The notes below the pieces were generated by a model that had not been told where the DNA came from, did not search any database, and saw only the letters and a program-made list of their open reading frames with translations. Positions 31,963 through 42,171 of a stretch of DNA of 64,000 nt are shown here, piece after piece. The stretch spans positions 1-64,000 of the forward strand of contig NZ_JAGQED010000001.1 in the NCBI RefSeq assembly GCF_018304965.1. Direction: 5' to 3'. Position 1 is the stretch's first letter. Every line of letters begins with the position of its first letter. Source of the DNA: Collimonas antrihumi (GTDB lineage: Bacteria; Pseudomonadota; Gammaproteobacteria; Burkholderiales; Burkholderiaceae_D). A program made the translations under genes and the position numbers.

Positions 31963-33852
31963 ATGAAATCGAACGTATCAGCAGGAAATTTTGCGATTCC
32001 CCAGGCTTCGGCATTGTCATTGGCGCTGTCCCTGGTGTTTGCATCTTTGTCCGGCGTCACACACGCCGCCGCAGTGGACAACAGCACTTGGGTCGCCACC
32101 AGGACCCAGGCGTTTTTGCCGCAAGTGCAAGCCAATCAAAAGAGCGTGGCAGCCGATGCCAGCGTGGTCACGCCGGCAGCATCGGCAGTGCAACTGGCGC
32201 AGGGCGAACCGGTTCACGTGACGCTCAGTTTGAATTTGCGTAACGAGGCCAAGCTCGATAAATTTCTGCAAGATCTGCATACCCAAGGCACCGCTTCCTA
32301 CGGAAAATTTCTGACGCCGGCACAATTCGCCGCAGAATATGCGCCTGCGGAAAAAGATGTGGCGGCCGTGGTTGCGCATCTGAGCAAATCTGGCTTTGTT
32401 AACATCCGGGTCGCTCCGAATCGTCAACTGGTGACAGCCGACGGCACGGCAGCGACGGTGCAAACCGGTTTCCGCACCGCGCTGAAACGCTTCCAGCAAG
32501 ACGGCCGCAACGTATTTGCCAATACCGATGCAGCGCAAGTACCGCAGGCGTTGAGCGGTATTGTCGGCTCGGTGCTGGGTTTGCAAAACGTGGCGATTGC
32601 CCACACCCATCATCGCTGGGTGGCCAATACTGAAGCCGCCGCAACCTCGCAGGCACAGGTTCTTCGCACTAATGCAACGCCAATCGCCACGCCGCATAGC
32701 CCGTCGCAATTCCCTGCGATCTATAACGCCGGCGCCACGCCAACTGCCTCCAATACCGTAGTCGGCATTATTTCGGAAGGCGATATCAGCCCGACGATTA
32801 CCGATCTGCAAGCATTCACTTCAGCCAAAGGTTTTGCTACCGTCAATACCGCCGTGGTGCAAACCGGTCCTGTCGGCAGCGACTACAGCGACACTTCCGG
32901 CCAGGTCGAATGGAACCTGGACAGCCAGACCATCACCGGCACTACCGGCGGCGCCGTCAAGCAACTGATATTCTACGCATCGCCCGACATGAGCTTCAGC
33001 GGCATCACCGCTGCCTACAACCGCGCTGTGACTGACAATGTGGCTAAAGTCATCAACGTTTCGCTCGGCGGTTGCGAATCGGATACCCATGCCGACGGGA
33101 CTCAGGCAGCCGACGACAATGTCTTCAAACAAGCTGTGGCCCAAGGCCAGACTTTCTCCATTTCGACCGGAGATGCGGGTGCCTATAACTGCCAGACCAG
33201 TTCGATTTCCGGCGCTCCTGGCGTACCGGCAAGCAAATCGACCTATGACGTCAGCGAACCAGCTAGCTCACCTTATGTGATCGCTGTCGGCGGCACCACC
33301 CTGTACACGAATTCCGGCGCCTACAGCAGTGAAACTGTCTGGAACGAAGGCTTGAGCGCGATCGGCACCTACGACGCCGCAGGCGACTACGATTACACCA
33401 AGCGCCTGTGGGCAACCGGCGGCGGCTACAGCAAGTACGAAGCGGCGCCTTCCTATCAGTCGGGCGTGATTGCCGCCGGCAAGACCACCCGTGGCTTGCC
33501 GGACATTGCGTTCGATGCCGCCAGCGCCAGCGGCGCCACCATCTACTATAACGGCCAGACCGGCACGGTAGGCGGCACCAGCCTTGCGGCGCCGATCTTC
33601 ACCGGTGTCTGGGCGCGCCTGCAAACGGCCAACAGCAATGCATTGGGGTTCCCGGCAGCCAGCTTCTACAAATATTTCCGGCTGGCCGCCAACGCCTCGC
33701 TGCGGCATGACGTCACCTCCGGTACTAACGGCGCCAGCAGTTCTTACGGCTACAAAGCTGCCGCAGGTTGGGACGCAACTACAGGTTTCGGTAGCCTGAA
33801 CATTGCCAACCTCAATACCTTCATCAAGAATACTTCGGACTTTGCGCGTTAA
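31963..33852 (+). CDS. Secreted sedolisin (S53 serine-carboxyl peptidase)
   Basis: This 629-residue preproenzyme has a signal peptide to about residue 36 and a pro-domain (about 60-220; PVHVTLSLNLRNEAKLDKFLQDLHTQG...YGKFLTPAQFAAEYAP). The catalytic domain has Glu316 and Asp320 in GQVEWNLDSQT, oxyanion Asp404 in STGDAGAYN, and nucleophile Ser540 in GGTSLAAP. The C-terminal calcium site is near GWDATTGFGSL. Sedolisins are acid-active endopeptidases released outside the cell. AAGAGGAATTAGCG precedes the ATG at 31963. The T2SS-like machine encoded in this window could export it, but nothing shows this directly. Confidence 0.94.
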   Translation: MKSNVSAGNFAIPQASALSLALSLVFASLSGVTHAAAVDNSTWVATRTQAFLPQVQANQKSVAADASVVTPAASAVQLAQGEPVHVTLSLNLRNEAKLDKFLQDLHTQGTASYGKFLTPAQFAAEYAPAEKDVAAVVAHLSKSGFVNIRVAPNRQLVTADGTAATVQTGFRTALKRFQQDGRNVFANTDAAQVPQALSGIVGSVLGLQNVAIAHTHHRWVANTEAAATSQAQVLRTNATPIATPHSPSQFPAIYNAGATPTASNTVVGIISEGDISPTITDLQAFTSAKGFATVNTAVVQTGPVGSDYSDTSGQVEWNLDSQTITGTTGGAVKQLIFYASPDMSFSGITAAYNRAVTDNVAKVINVSLGGCESDTHADGTQAADDNVFKQAVAQGQTFSISTGDAGAYNCQTSSISGAPGVPASKSTYDVSEPASSPYVIAVGGTTLYTNSGAYSSETVWNEGLSAIGTYDAAGDYDYTKRLWATGGGYSKYEAAPSYQSGVIAAGKTTRGLPDIAFDAASASGATIYYNGQTGTVGGTSLAAPIFTGVWARLQTANSNALGFPAASFYKYFRLAANASLRHDVTSGTNGASSSYGYKAAAGWDATTGFGSLNIANLNTFIKNTSDFAR

Positions 33853-33958
33853 TCGTCCGGGGTATTTGTAGCTGATCGTTAATAGCTAATTTGTCGGCAA
33901 TCGCCGCTATGGATCGCATTGATCCGTGGCGGCGACGAAGCGGTACGGAGAACCGGAC

Positions 33959-34204
33959 ATGAATAAAACGAATTTAGCCTGGACTGTTGCAGCTCTTGTT
34001 TTGGGTGCCGGCGGCATATACGCCGTTTGCCCGGTGGACGATTCGATAGCGCAAGCCAAGACGCGGAATGTGGTTGCAGCGCAGGACAACAGTAGTTTTT
34101 TATCCAGCCCAATGGTGACCAGTTCGGTCCCATCATCGACTCCGTCGCCAGCGTTGTCGAGCAAAGCGCAGGATGCCGTCAATATCAATCCATTCGGAAA
34201 ATAG
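33959..34204 (+). CDS. Small exported hypothetical protein (81 aa)
   Basis: It has a hydrophobic N-terminal signal (LAWTVAALVLGAGGIYAVC) and then a Ser/Pro-rich, low-complexity stretch ending NINPFGK. The ATG at 33959 has GGAGAACC upstream. It follows the sedolisin gene by about 100 bases on the same strand and could be its partner. I do not recognise the family. Confidence 0.6.
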   Translation: MNKTNLAWTVAALVLGAGGIYAVCPVDDSIAQAKTRNVVAAQDNSSFLSSPMVTSSVPSSTPSPALSSKAQDAVNINPFGK

Positions 34205-34222
34205 CTATTCCGGTAATCGATT

Positions 34223-34624
34223 CTATCGAAACGCCGCAAGTGGATCGTAATGCGGTTCCGGGTTGCTATCCTGCTCTTTGCCAGCGGTACCCTTCTTGAT
34301 AAAGCTGACCGAGGTGACGCGCCATTCACCGCGCTGCAGCTGCCAGCCGTGGATGACCTTTTGCCAGCCCGGTTTCAGGTAAAGCTGGTTGGTCCGCTCC
34401 AGCTCCCAATGGCCGGCTTCCCACACATACCAGCCACCCACATAATTCCAGAATCCAGGGCTCCAGACCAGGCCGGTACGTGGACCGGGCTGGATTTCTT
34501 CCTTCGGCGCCGGCGGCGCATTTTTTAGTGTTACGTTGGTGTCGGCCTGGTTTTTTTGCGGCGGGCGGATAAAAGATGAAAAGCGGCCGGCAATGATCGC
34601 TGCGATGCTGAGAGGGTGTTTCAA
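34223..34624 (-). CDS. YXWGXW repeat-type envelope protein
   Basis: This 133-residue protein starts at a TTG at 34624, because CAGGAG lies six bases upstream and the result begins with a short signal-like stretch (MKHPLSIAAIIAG). The core LVWSPGFWNYVGGWYVWEAGHWE matches the aromatic YXWGXW/WXXGXW repeats of small periplasmic proteins. The next tract (KPGWQKVIHGWQLQRGEWR) continues the repeat pattern. Function unknown. Confidence 0.65.
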   Translation of the reverse strand: MKHPLSIAAIIAGRFSSFIRPPQKNQADTNVTLKNAPPAPKEEIQPGPRTGLVWSPGFWNYVGGWYVWEAGHWELERTNQLYLKPGWQKVIHGWQLQRGEWRVTSVSFIKKGTAGKEQDSNPEPHYDPLAAFR

Positions 34625-35005
34625 TTTGCGCTCCTGAATGTGTTCAGTGCTATCGATTGTACGAAGCAGGGGCAGCAAAAATGTGTCCCGTGCATTTGCT
34701 TACACTTTTCACATTCCCCTTACAGCCTCTTTCCGCCATATCGACCGCGTGCGGAGTACCGTCACGGCGAAATTCTCCTATGAGCCACTTTGGTTTAATA
34801 ACGGTTCCGGCATGCTCGCGTCAACAGGAGCAGTCTTGCGAATAAATTAATGAAACATGTTTTTACACAGTCGAAATGGAGGGTTTCGACTACTGCAAGC
34901 ACAAAATATTATCTGTTTGTTTCCCAATGTGTCAGCAGCGCTTGGGCTATATTACTGAATCAATACTGAATTGAAGCGCAGCCAACAACAAAACAAGGAG
35001 ACATC
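34625..35005. other. 381-base intergenic region before GST gene
   Basis: AT-rich toward its right end. ACTGAATCAA and ACTGAATTGAA are direct repeats at about 34955-34975, near the likely promoter of the GST gene. Nothing else stands out. Confidence 0.35.
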
Positions 35006-35656
35006 ATGGCACTGAGCCGCCGCGTAACTTTTTTCCATTCGCCTAATACCCGTTCCACAGGCGCCCGCATCCTGCTCGAAGAACTGGGAGCCGACTACGA
35101 GCTGCACGCCCTCAACATGAAAGCGGGAGAGCAACGCAAGCAGGCATATCTGGCAATCAACCCCATGGGCAAAGTGCCTGCGGTACGGCACGGCGAGGCC
35201 TTGATTACCGAGCAGGTCGCGGTCTTCCTGTACCTGGCCGATTTGTATCAGGACGCCGGACTGACGCCGGCGCTGGACGATCCGTTGCGCGGCCCGTATC
35301 TGCGCTGGATGGTGTATTACGGCTCCTGCTTCGAGCCGGCAGTGGTCGACCGCGCCCAAAAGCATCCGCCTGCCGCGCCATCGACCTGTCCCTATGGCGA
35401 TTTCGAAACCATGCTGAAGACCTTGACCGATCAGCTTGAGAAGGGCCCGTATATCCTGGGTGAGAAATTCAGCGCCGCCGATGTCTTGTGGGGCACGGCA
35501 TTAAAGTGGACCACGGGTTTCCAGCTGGTGCCGATGTCGCCGGTGATCCAGGCTTATATCGACAGGATCAATGCCCGGCCGGCAGTGCAGCGCGTCGCCG
35601 CGCTTGAAGCTGAACTGGCCGCGCAGCATGCCAGAGAGCTTGAATCAAAAGCGTAA
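35006..35656 (+). CDS. Glutathione S-transferase family protein
   Basis: This 216-residue cytoplasmic protein has an N-terminal thioredoxin-fold domain (VTFFHSPNTRSTGARILLEELGADYELHALNM, NPMGKVPAVRHGEALITEQVAVFLYLAD) and an all-helical C-terminal domain with the ILGEKFSAADVLWGTAL motif. Ser11 or nearby polar residues near SPNTRS would be the glutathione-activating residue. CAAGGAGACATC precedes the ATG. The substrate is unknown; such proteins often detoxify electrophiles. Confidence 0.9.
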   Translation: MALSRRVTFFHSPNTRSTGARILLEELGADYELHALNMKAGEQRKQAYLAINPMGKVPAVRHGEALITEQVAVFLYLADLYQDAGLTPALDDPLRGPYLRWMVYYGSCFEPAVVDRAQKHPPAAPSTCPYGDFETMLKTLTDQLEKGPYILGEKFSAADVLWGTALKWTTGFQLVPMSPVIQAYIDRINARPAVQRVAALEAELAAQHARELESKA

Positions 35657-35722
35657 AAAGCGAGTCACCTTGCAGCATTTGCCAACCAGCCGAACAAAAA
35701 TTTTAAGAAAGCGGAGTTTGCC

Positions 35723-36082
35723 TTGAATACTGTCGCCAACCTGTTGATTGCTTTGGTCGCCTTACTGCACGTTTATTTTCTGGTTCTCGAAATGTTCTTG
35801 TGGGATAAACCTTTCGGCATCAAGACTTTCAGGCTTACGCCGGAGTTCGCCGCAGCCTCGAAAGCCCTGGCTGCCAACCAAGGTTTGTATAACGGCTTCC
35901 TGGCGGCGGGCCTGGCTTGGGGTTTGTGCATGGGAGCGCCGGGGTTTTCGATCAAGGTCTTTTTCCTGGCATGCGTGATCGTTGCCGGCATCTTCGGCGC
36001 ACTTACCGTCAGCCGCAAGATTCTGTACATTCAAGCAGTGCCGGCAGTCATCGCGCTGGCTTTGCTGGTGATCAGCCGATAA
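35723..36082 (+). CDS. DUF1304 small membrane protein
   Basis: This 119-residue protein has four transmembrane helices and the DUF1304 signatures LLHVYFLVLEMFLWDKPFG and KALAANQGLYNGFLAAGL. The TTG start at 35723 follows GCGGAG. The function of the family is unknown. It lies 67 bases after the GST gene and is probably co-transcribed. Confidence 0.85.
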   Translation: MNTVANLLIALVALLHVYFLVLEMFLWDKPFGIKTFRLTPEFAAASKALAANQGLYNGFLAAGLAWGLCMGAPGFSIKVFFLACVIVAGIFGALTVSRKILYIQAVPAVIALALLVISR

Positions 36083-36092
36083 CGCCAACTCT

Positions 36093-36120
36093 ACGCCGGT
36101 ATCGCTGCCGTCCGGCGTTT
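36093..36120. terminator. Possible bidirectional terminator
   Basis: ACGCCGG (36093-36099) and CCGGCGT (36112-36118) form a stem between convergent DUF1304 and LysR genes, reaching the LysR stop codon. The T-run is short (TTT). Confidence 0.35.
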
Positions 36121-37048
36121 AGCTTTCGGGCACCGTGGTAGCCCAGGCCGCCATCGCCTGCGTGATATGAGAGAGCAATTCGAGCGCCGCCCGCGACAGT
36201 GTTTTTCCATGCCGGGATATGACGTGCGACCGTCCCTCGCTCAGCAGCGGATTCTTCATCGGCAGCCCGATGAGGATTTGGCCCCGGAGATTCTGCGGAA
36301 CAGCGACGTGCGGAGTCAACGCGTAGCCGGTCCCCATCGCTGCGAAAAGACCCAGTGCGCTGAAGGAGTTTGTGGTTAGCATCGTGTTGAGCCGAACCCC
36401 TTCGCTGACCTCGGCTGCTTCGATGTGCTGCCTGACGCCGAACGTCCGGTGCAGCGTGGCGCCCCGGTACGGCAGCAGGTCAGCGAGCTTGAGCGGCCCG
36501 GCATGCGATGCGAGCGGATGTTCCTTCAGCACATAGGCCTGGATCGGACCGGGGTGAGAAACATGCGAACGCAGCCGGTCGTCGCGCGGCGGCTGAAACA
36601 GTAGCCCGATGTCGGCACTCTCGTCGGCGATCCGCCGCACGATCTCGTCGGTGCTGCATATGTCCAGGGTCACGCTGACTTCGGGGTGTCCGGCAATGAA
36701 TACCTTCATCACGTCGCGCATCAACCAGTCCACGAAGCCTTCTCCGGCGACAATGTCGATGTGTCCGCTTTCGCCTTTCTGCAAACTGTTCAGTTGCGTC
36801 AGCAGTTGCTGATTCATGTTTTCCTGGCGCCGGAAATGCGCGACAACCAGTTCCCCGGCGTCGGTGGCCACCACGCCGCGGCCATGGCGATCCAGTAGCC
36901 GGGCGCCGCAATCCTTCTCGAGAGTTCCGATGGCGCGGCTCAGCGCAGATGGATCCATGTTCAATTCATCGGCAGCGCCGCGCACCGACCCGCACTCGAT
37001 TACCTTCATGAAGTAACGCATCCGTCGTGTTTCCAGCTTGTCGCCCAT
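36119..37048 (-). CDS. LysR-family transcriptional regulator
   Basis: This 309-residue protein has an N-terminal winged helix (RRMRYFMKVIECGSVRGAADELNMDPSALSRAIGTLEKDCG) and a C-terminal effector domain with FSALGLFAAMGTGYALTPHVA. It is divergent from the DUF3100-M20-SdaA operon and therefore its likely controller. The 200-base intergenic region is AT-rich. Confidence 0.92.
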   Translation of the reverse strand: MGDKLETRRMRYFMKVIECGSVRGAADELNMDPSALSRAIGTLEKDCGARLLDRHGRGVVATDAGELVVAHFRRQENMNQQLLTQLNSLQKGESGHIDIVAGEGFVDWLMRDVMKVFIAGHPEVSVTLDICSTDEIVRRIADESADIGLLFQPPRDDRLRSHVSHPGPIQAYVLKEHPLASHAGPLKLADLLPYRGATLHRTFGVRQHIEAAEVSEGVRLNTMLTTNSFSALGLFAAMGTGYALTPHVAVPQNLRGQILIGLPMKNPLLSEGRSHVISRHGKTLSRAALELLSHITQAMAAWATTVPES

Positions 37049-37249
37049 ACGATTTCCTCAGATTTTCGGCATATCGAGTGTAGCCTTTTTTGCATCAAAA
37101 AACACTTAATACGATCATTGACGCAATTGATTGTTTATTTAACACTATTAGCACATTATTATCAATATCTATTCGAAGCCCTCACCGGGCCGATGCACAG
37201 ACGATCGTTTTTTGACTGTCGAATACAAAACTTTCTTTTGGAGACACCC

Positions 37250-38596
37250 ATGGCCGACACTGCCGCCATCCTGCCTGCCGCGCCAACCGCTTCTGCTTCT
37301 ACTGATGTCACCGGTATTGGCAAATGTAAACTTTTCGTCGTGGTGTTGATCGTGGTCGGGCTTGCCGAAGCCATCGGCCAGGCCAGTTTCAAGCTAGGCC
37401 CCGGCCAGGTCGTGCTGCTGCCGATGCTCTGGGCGCTGCTCATCGCGGCGACCTGGGGTATTGCGCAACGATATGTTCCGGCGCCCGTGCGCATCACGAC
37501 TGGTCTGCAGTCGTACGCCGGCGGCCTGCTCAATGCGGGCCTGCTGTTGTTCATCGTGAAGCTTGGCCTGACCGTCGGCGGCGCGTTACCGGAGATTCGC
37601 CAGGCCGGCTGGGCGCTGCTGTTCCAGGAATTCGGCCACGCATTTGGCACGCTCGTGCTGGCGTTGCCACTGGCGCTGCTGCTCGGGATCAAGCGCGAAG
37701 CAGTCGGCGCGACCTTTTCGGTCGGCCGTGAAGGCAACCTGGTGATCATCGGCGAGAAATACGGCATGGCCTCGCCCGAAGGCCGTGGCGTGCTGGCTGA
37801 ATACATCACCGGCACGGTGCTGGGCGCGCTGTTCATTGCCGTGTTCGCCGGCTTCATCACCAGCCTGCAGATCTTCGATCCGCGCTCGCTGGCCATGGGC
37901 GCCGGTGTCGGCTCGGGCAGCCTGATGGCGGCCGCCATGGGCGCGATCGCCGCGCAGCAGCCGGCCGAATTGGTGCCGCAGTTGACCGCCATTGCAGCAG
38001 CGGCGAATCTGATAACCGTGGTGTTTGGCTTTTACTTCACGTTGTTCCTGTCGCTGCCGGCTACCTCTTGGCTCTATGACAAATTCGAACCGATTCTGGG
38101 GCGCTTCTCGAAGCGCAAGCCGATCGAGACGGCTGAACTGGCCGGCGCCGGGGACGAAATGAAGGACCTGCCGTTTGCCGATAAAGCCGTATCGTGGATG
38201 CTGATCGCCGCCGGCGTGACGCTCGGCAACTGGCTCTCATTCAAAGTGGCGCCGGTGCAGTCGCTGACCGGCATGGCGATCATCGTCGCAATGGTAGCGA
38301 TCGTCGAAGTCGCCAAGCGCTTGATCCCGAAGATGCCGCTGGTCCTGGTGCTGTCGCTTGTGGCTACGGCGGTTGGCGTTCCAGGTCTGTTCCCATTCTC
38401 CGATACTGTCGTCGCCTTGGCGAGCGAACTGAATTTCCTCGCATTCACGACGCCGGTGCTGGCCATCGCTGGCTTCTCGGTCGCCAAAGACCTGCCGATC
38501 TTCCGGCAACTGGGCTGGCGCATCGTAGTAGTTTCCCTGACCGCAACCGCTGGCACTTTCCTTGGCGCGACATTGATCGCCGAGCTGTTCCATTGA
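37250..38596 (+). CDS. DUF3100 membrane protein, probable transporter
   Basis: This 448-residue protein has about eleven to twelve transmembrane helices. Typical segments are VVVLIVVGLAEAIGQASFKLGPGQVVLLPMLW, and the glycine-rich GREGNLVIIGEKYGMASPEGRGVL and MGAGVGSGSLMAAAMGAIAAQQP. The ATG at 37250 (MADTAAIL, after TTGGAGACACCC) is better than an upstream start that would add 44 residues. It heads an operon with an M20 amidohydrolase and an L-serine dehydratase, which suggests that it imports their substrate. DUF3100 has no established function. Confidence 0.85.
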   Translation: MADTAAILPAAPTASASTDVTGIGKCKLFVVVLIVVGLAEAIGQASFKLGPGQVVLLPMLWALLIAATWGIAQRYVPAPVRITTGLQSYAGGLLNAGLLLFIVKLGLTVGGALPEIRQAGWALLFQEFGHAFGTLVLALPLALLLGIKREAVGATFSVGREGNLVIIGEKYGMASPEGRGVLAEYITGTVLGALFIAVFAGFITSLQIFDPRSLAMGAGVGSGSLMAAAMGAIAAQQPAELVPQLTAIAAAANLITVVFGFYFTLFLSLPATSWLYDKFEPILGRFSKRKPIETAELAGAGDEMKDLPFADKAVSWMLIAAGVTLGNWLSFKVAPVQSLTGMAIIVAMVAIVEVAKRLIPKMPLVLVLSLVATAVGVPGLFPFSDTVVALASELNFLAFTTPVLAIAGFSVAKDLPIFRQLGWRIVVVSLTATAGTFLGATLIAELFH

Positions 38597-38641
38597 TCCC
38601 GCAAATCCCGCAAATCCAATAAATCGCTGACGGAGAACCTC

Positions 38642-39808
38642 ATGTACCGTGAAACTGAAATCGCCGAAGATACCCGCGCTCGCATGCTCGCCTGGCGCCG
38701 TGATATCCACGCCCATCCGGAAACCGCTTTCGAGGAACATCGCACGGCGAACATCGTCGCGCAGGCCCTTGGGCTGATGGATATTTCCGTGCACCGCGGG
38801 CTGGGCGGCACCGGCGTGGTCGGCTCGCTCAAGAACGGCGAAGGCCCCAGCATCGCCTTGCGCGCAGATCTCGATGCGCTCAACATGCAGGAGCTGGGCA
38901 ACCACGAGCACAAGTCGACCTGCAACGGCAAGATGCACGGTTGCGGCCACGACGGCCACACCGCGATGCTGTTAGGTGCGGCAGAGCACTTGTCGCGCCA
39001 CAAGCCGTTCAAGGGCACGGTGCATTTTGTCTTCCAGCCGGCCGAGGAGAACGAAGGCGGCGGCCGCAAGATGGTCGAAGAAGGCCTGTTTGATCTGTTC
39101 CCGGCCGATGCCGTATACGGCATGCACAATTTTCCGGGCGTGCCGCGCGGACAGTTCATGATCCGGGCCGGCACCATGACCGCCTACCTCGACACCTTCG
39201 AAATCCGCGTCACGGGCAAGGGCTGCCACGGCGCGATGCCCGAAACCGGTATCGATTCGGTGGTGATTGCGGCGCAACTCGTCAATGCGCTGCAGACTAT
39301 TGTGAGCCGCCGTACTTCCGCGACCGAGTCGGCGGTGGTCAGCGTCACGCAGATCCATGGCGGCGACACCTGGAACGTGGTACCCGAAAACGTCGTGCTG
39401 CGTGGCACTGTACGCACGCTTGACGCTGCGATCCAGGATAACGTCGAAGCCATGATGGGGCAGATTTGCGCTGGCGTTGCGCAGACCAACGGCGCCAAGA
39501 TCGAGCTCGACTACCGGCGCGGCTACCCCGGCGTGGTGAACACGCCGGGCGAGACAGCTGCAGCGGTGGCCGCCGCCGCGAGCCTGGTCGGCAGCGAACA
39601 AGTCAATACCGATATCAAGCCCGCGATGGGTTCGGAGGACTTCGCCTTCATGCTGCAAGAGCGCCCCGGAGCATACATCGGCATCGGCGCAGGCGAGGGC
39701 GAGAACCCCCCGCCGCTACACAACCCGTATTACGATTTCAACGACGCGATCTTGCCACTCGGCGCTGCCTATTGGGTGGCGCTCGTGAAGCAGCAGCTCG
39801 CGGCATGA
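38642..39808 (+). CDS. M20 aminoacylase/amidohydrolase (hippurate hydrolase type)
   Basis: This 388-residue metallopeptidase-fold enzyme binds metal through [15 protein letters not shown] and a C-terminal His ([12 protein letters not shown]). The motifs [11 protein letters not shown] and [11 protein letters not shown] are family-specific. It cleaves N-acyl or amide bonds of amino acids in the cytoplasm. It overlaps the serine dehydratase gene (ATGA), so the product of cleavage could be serine. The substrate is not directly shown. Confidence 0.92.
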   Translation: MYRETEIAEDTRARMLAWRRDIHAHPETAFEEHRTANIVAQALGLMDISVHRGLGGTGVVGSLKNGEGPSIALRADLDALNMQELGNHEHKSTCNGKMHGCGHDGHTAMLLGAAEHLSRHKPFKGTVHFVFQPAEENEGGGRKMVEEGLFDLFPADAVYGMHNFPGVPRGQFMIRAGTMTAYLDTFEIRVTGKGCHGAMPETGIDSVVIAAQLVNALQTIVSRRTSATESAVVSVTQIHGGDTWNVVPENVVLRGTVRTLDAAIQDNVEAMMGQICAGVAQTNGAKIELDYRRGYPGVVNTPGETAAAVAAAASLVGSEQVNTDIKPAMGSEDFAFMLQERPGAYIGIGAGEGENPPPLHNPYYDFNDAILPLGAAYWVALVKQQLAA

Positions 39809-41217
39809 CCAGCGCTTTGATGCTCTCAGCCTTCGATATTTTCAAGATCGGCATCGGACCATCGAGTTCGCACACGGTGGGGCCGATGCGCGCTGCGTTG
39901 ATGTTTGCGCAGGCACTCGAGCGTGATGGCATGCTGGCCGGCACGGCACGGGTGCAGATCGATCTCTACGGTTCGCTTGGTGCTACCGGACGCGGCCATG
40001 CAACGGACCAGGGCGTGATCCTCGGCCTGTTGGGCGATGCGCCCGACACTGTCGAACCCGACACCGTGCAACCCCGCCTGGACCAGCTGCGCCGTTCAGG
40101 GCAGCTGATGCTGCTCGGCCGGCACCCGATAGCGTTCAACCGCGAGCGCGACATCGCCTTCCTCGGCCACGAATCCTTGCCCGAGCATCCCAATGCGATG
40201 CGCTTCACAGCGCTGGCGGGCGATGGCGCGACACTGACAGATGCGTTCTACTTCTCGGTCGGTGGCGGCTTCGTCGTCGAAGGTAATGGCGGCGGCGCCG
40301 AGCCGGACATGCGGACCACCGTCCAGGCGTGGCCATATCCGTTCCGCACTGGCGACGAACTGCTTGCGCAGGCACAAGCCAGTGGTCTGTCGATCGCCGC
40401 GCTGATGCTCGCAAACGAATGCGTGTGGCGTCCCGAGAAGGAGGTGCGACAAGGGCTGCTGCGCATCTGGCAGGTGATGAGGCAATGCGTGCAGCGCGGC
40501 TTCGGCGCTGGCAACCCGCAAGCCGCAGATCGCCTGCCGGGCCTGCTCCGCGTGCGCCGCCGCGCACCTGAGTTGCACCGCGAACTCTGCGCACGCGCGA
40601 GTAGCGCTGACGGCGCGGACCCGTTGGCGGTGATGGACTGGGTCAACGCGTTTGCGATGGCGGTCAACGAAGAGAACGCCGCCGGCGGCCGCGTCGTCAC
40701 AGCGCCGACCAACGGCGCTGCAGGCGTCGTGCCAGCGGTGATGCACTACTACGAGCGTTTCATTGCCGGCGCCTCGGACGACGGCATAGTCGATTTCCTG
40801 CTGACCGCGAGCGCCATCGGCATGCTCTACAAGGCAAACGCATCAATTTCGGGCGCGGAGGTTGGCTGCCAGGGTGAGGTTGGCGTAGCGTGCTCAATGG
40901 CGGCCGGCGCGCTGGCCGCCGCGTTGGGGGGTACGCCGGCGCAAGTCGAGAACGCGGCCGAAATCGGCATGGAACACAATTTGGGGCTCACATGCGACCC
41001 GGTCGGCGGCATGGTGCAGATCCCGTGCATCGAACGCAACGCGATGGGGGCGGTCAAGGCCATCAACGCGGCCCGCATGGCGCTGCGCGGCGACGGTAGC
41101 CACTATGTCTCGCTTGATGCGGTTATCAAGACCATGATGCAGACAGGTGAAGACATGAAATCGAAGTACAAGGAAACCTCGCTTGGCGGCCTCGCGGTCA
41201 ATGTGGTGGAGTGCTAG
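39805..41217 (+). CDS. sdaA: L-serine ammonia-lyase, single-chain iron-sulfur type
   Basis: This 470-residue enzyme deaminates L-serine to pyruvate and ammonia. The N-terminal beta domain opens with [22 protein letters not shown]; the catalytic alpha domain has [14 protein letters not shown]. Three Cys in [19 protein letters not shown] and VQIPCIERN are placed as expected for the [4Fe-4S] cluster. The ATG overlaps the M20 stop; the longer frame lies inside the M20 gene. It ends the LysR-linked operon. Confidence 0.93.
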   Translation: MTSALMLSAFDIFKIGIGPSSSHTVGPMRAALMFAQALERDGMLAGTARVQIDLYGSLGATGRGHATDQGVILGLLGDAPDTVEPDTVQPRLDQLRRSGQLMLLGRHPIAFNRERDIAFLGHESLPEHPNAMRFTALAGDGATLTDAFYFSVGGGFVVEGNGGGAEPDMRTTVQAWPYPFRTGDELLAQAQASGLSIAALMLANECVWRPEKEVRQGLLRIWQVMRQCVQRGFGAGNPQAADRLPGLLRVRRRAPELHRELCARASSADGADPLAVMDWVNAFAMAVNEENAAGGRVVTAPTNGAAGVVPAVMHYYERFIAGASDDGIVDFLLTASAIGMLYKANASISGAEVGCQGEVGVACSMAAGALAAALGGTPAQVENAAEIGMEHNLGLTCDPVGGMVQIPCIERNAMGAVKAINAARMALRGDGSHYVSLDAVIKTMMQTGEDMKSKYKETSLGGLAVNVVEC

Positions 41218-41331
41218 TTTCCTGCAACGGTCTTGGTCGAAATGGAAAACCCGCGCGAGGCGAGGCGCGCGCTGGTTCAAGGGCAAAATACGGTATCAAG
41301 CGGCATCAAGCCCGGCCTGGAATTTTCTTGC

Positions 41332-41586
41332 TTATTTCGCGGGAGCAGGTTGTGTTGCAGGGGCGGCAGCGTGCGCTGCTGCAGCCTGGTCAGCGGCTTT
41401 CTTGTTAGCCAGGTGGCGTCCCGCGACACAACCGCCAACCGCGCCGATCACCGCGTGATGCCCCGCGTAGTGGCCGGCTACCGCACCTACCGCAGCACCC
41501 TTTATGCAACCCTTGGCATTGGCGCCGCCGGCCGTACCAGCCAGTGCCAGCGCGCATAACGTTACGGCGATGATTTTCGAGTTCAT
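41332..41586 (-). CDS. Small exported glycine-zipper protein (84 aa)
   Basis: It has a signal peptide (IIAVTLCALALAGTAGGANA), a mature glycine-zipper-like stretch with two Cys (GCIKGAAVGAVAGHYAGHHAVIGAVGGCVAGRH) and an Ala/Lys-rich tail. Such proteins sit in the periplasm or membranes. The ATG at 41586 follows AAAGGAAAAA. No function can be assigned. Confidence 0.7.
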   Translation of the reverse strand: MNSKIIAVTLCALALAGTAGGANAKGCIKGAAVGAVAGHYAGHHAVIGAVGGCVAGRHLANKKAADQAAAAHAAAPATQPAPAK

Positions 41587-41868
41587 GGTTTTTCCTTTGA
41601 GAGATGAAGAGGCTTGTCGCAGATCATTAACGCAGTGGGTCGGGCAACTGGTTGACAACGCCTTATGGAAAGACGCTGGCGACACAATTGTTCACCTTTC
41701 AAATGGATCGATCAAGTGCCGTGCGCTCCACCAAATTAAATGCTGAAATTGTCGATTTTTTTGACCGAAAATTGCCCAAATCGAACTGAGTAAGCTTTCA
41801 CAGCGCATCTTTTACTCGTTCCGACGCTTCCGGTTATAGAATTGAAGTTTTCACCACTGGATACTTCA

Positions 41869-42171
41869 ATGCCAAGCTCTACCCATATCGGCGCTGCTGC
41901 CGCCATTCAAAGCCTCACCACCTGGACTGCGGTGGATGGCCGCGATGCGATTCAAAAGACTTTCAAGTTTGCCGATTTCAACGCCGCCTTCGGTTTCATG
42001 ACCCAGGTGGCCTTGCTGGCAGAAAAGATGGACCACCATCCGGAGTGGTCGAACGTCTATAATCGCGTGGTGGTGGTGCTGACTACCCATGATAAGAATG
42101 GCGTCACCGACCTTGATGTGCGCCTGGCGCAATTCATGGACCGTCATGCAAGCGCTGCCGTCAAAAATTGA
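41869..42171 (+). CDS. phhB: Pterin-4a-carbinolamine dehydratase
   Basis: This 100-residue protein has the active-site signature [24 protein letters not shown], including the His-His pair. It recycles the 4a-hydroxy-tetrahydropterin cofactor formed by aromatic amino acid hydroxylases and related enzymes. A TTG start at 41842 would add nine residues; neither start has a clear ribosome binding site. The next gene encodes a pteridine-reductase-like SDR, so this pair makes sense as cofactor recycling. No hydroxylase gene is visible nearby. The symbol is by family. Confidence 0.9.
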   Translation: MPSSTHIGAAAAIQSLTTWTAVDGRDAIQKTFKFADFNAAFGFMTQVALLAEKMDHHPEWSNVYNRVVVVLTTHDKNGVTDLDVRLAQFMDRHASAAVKN

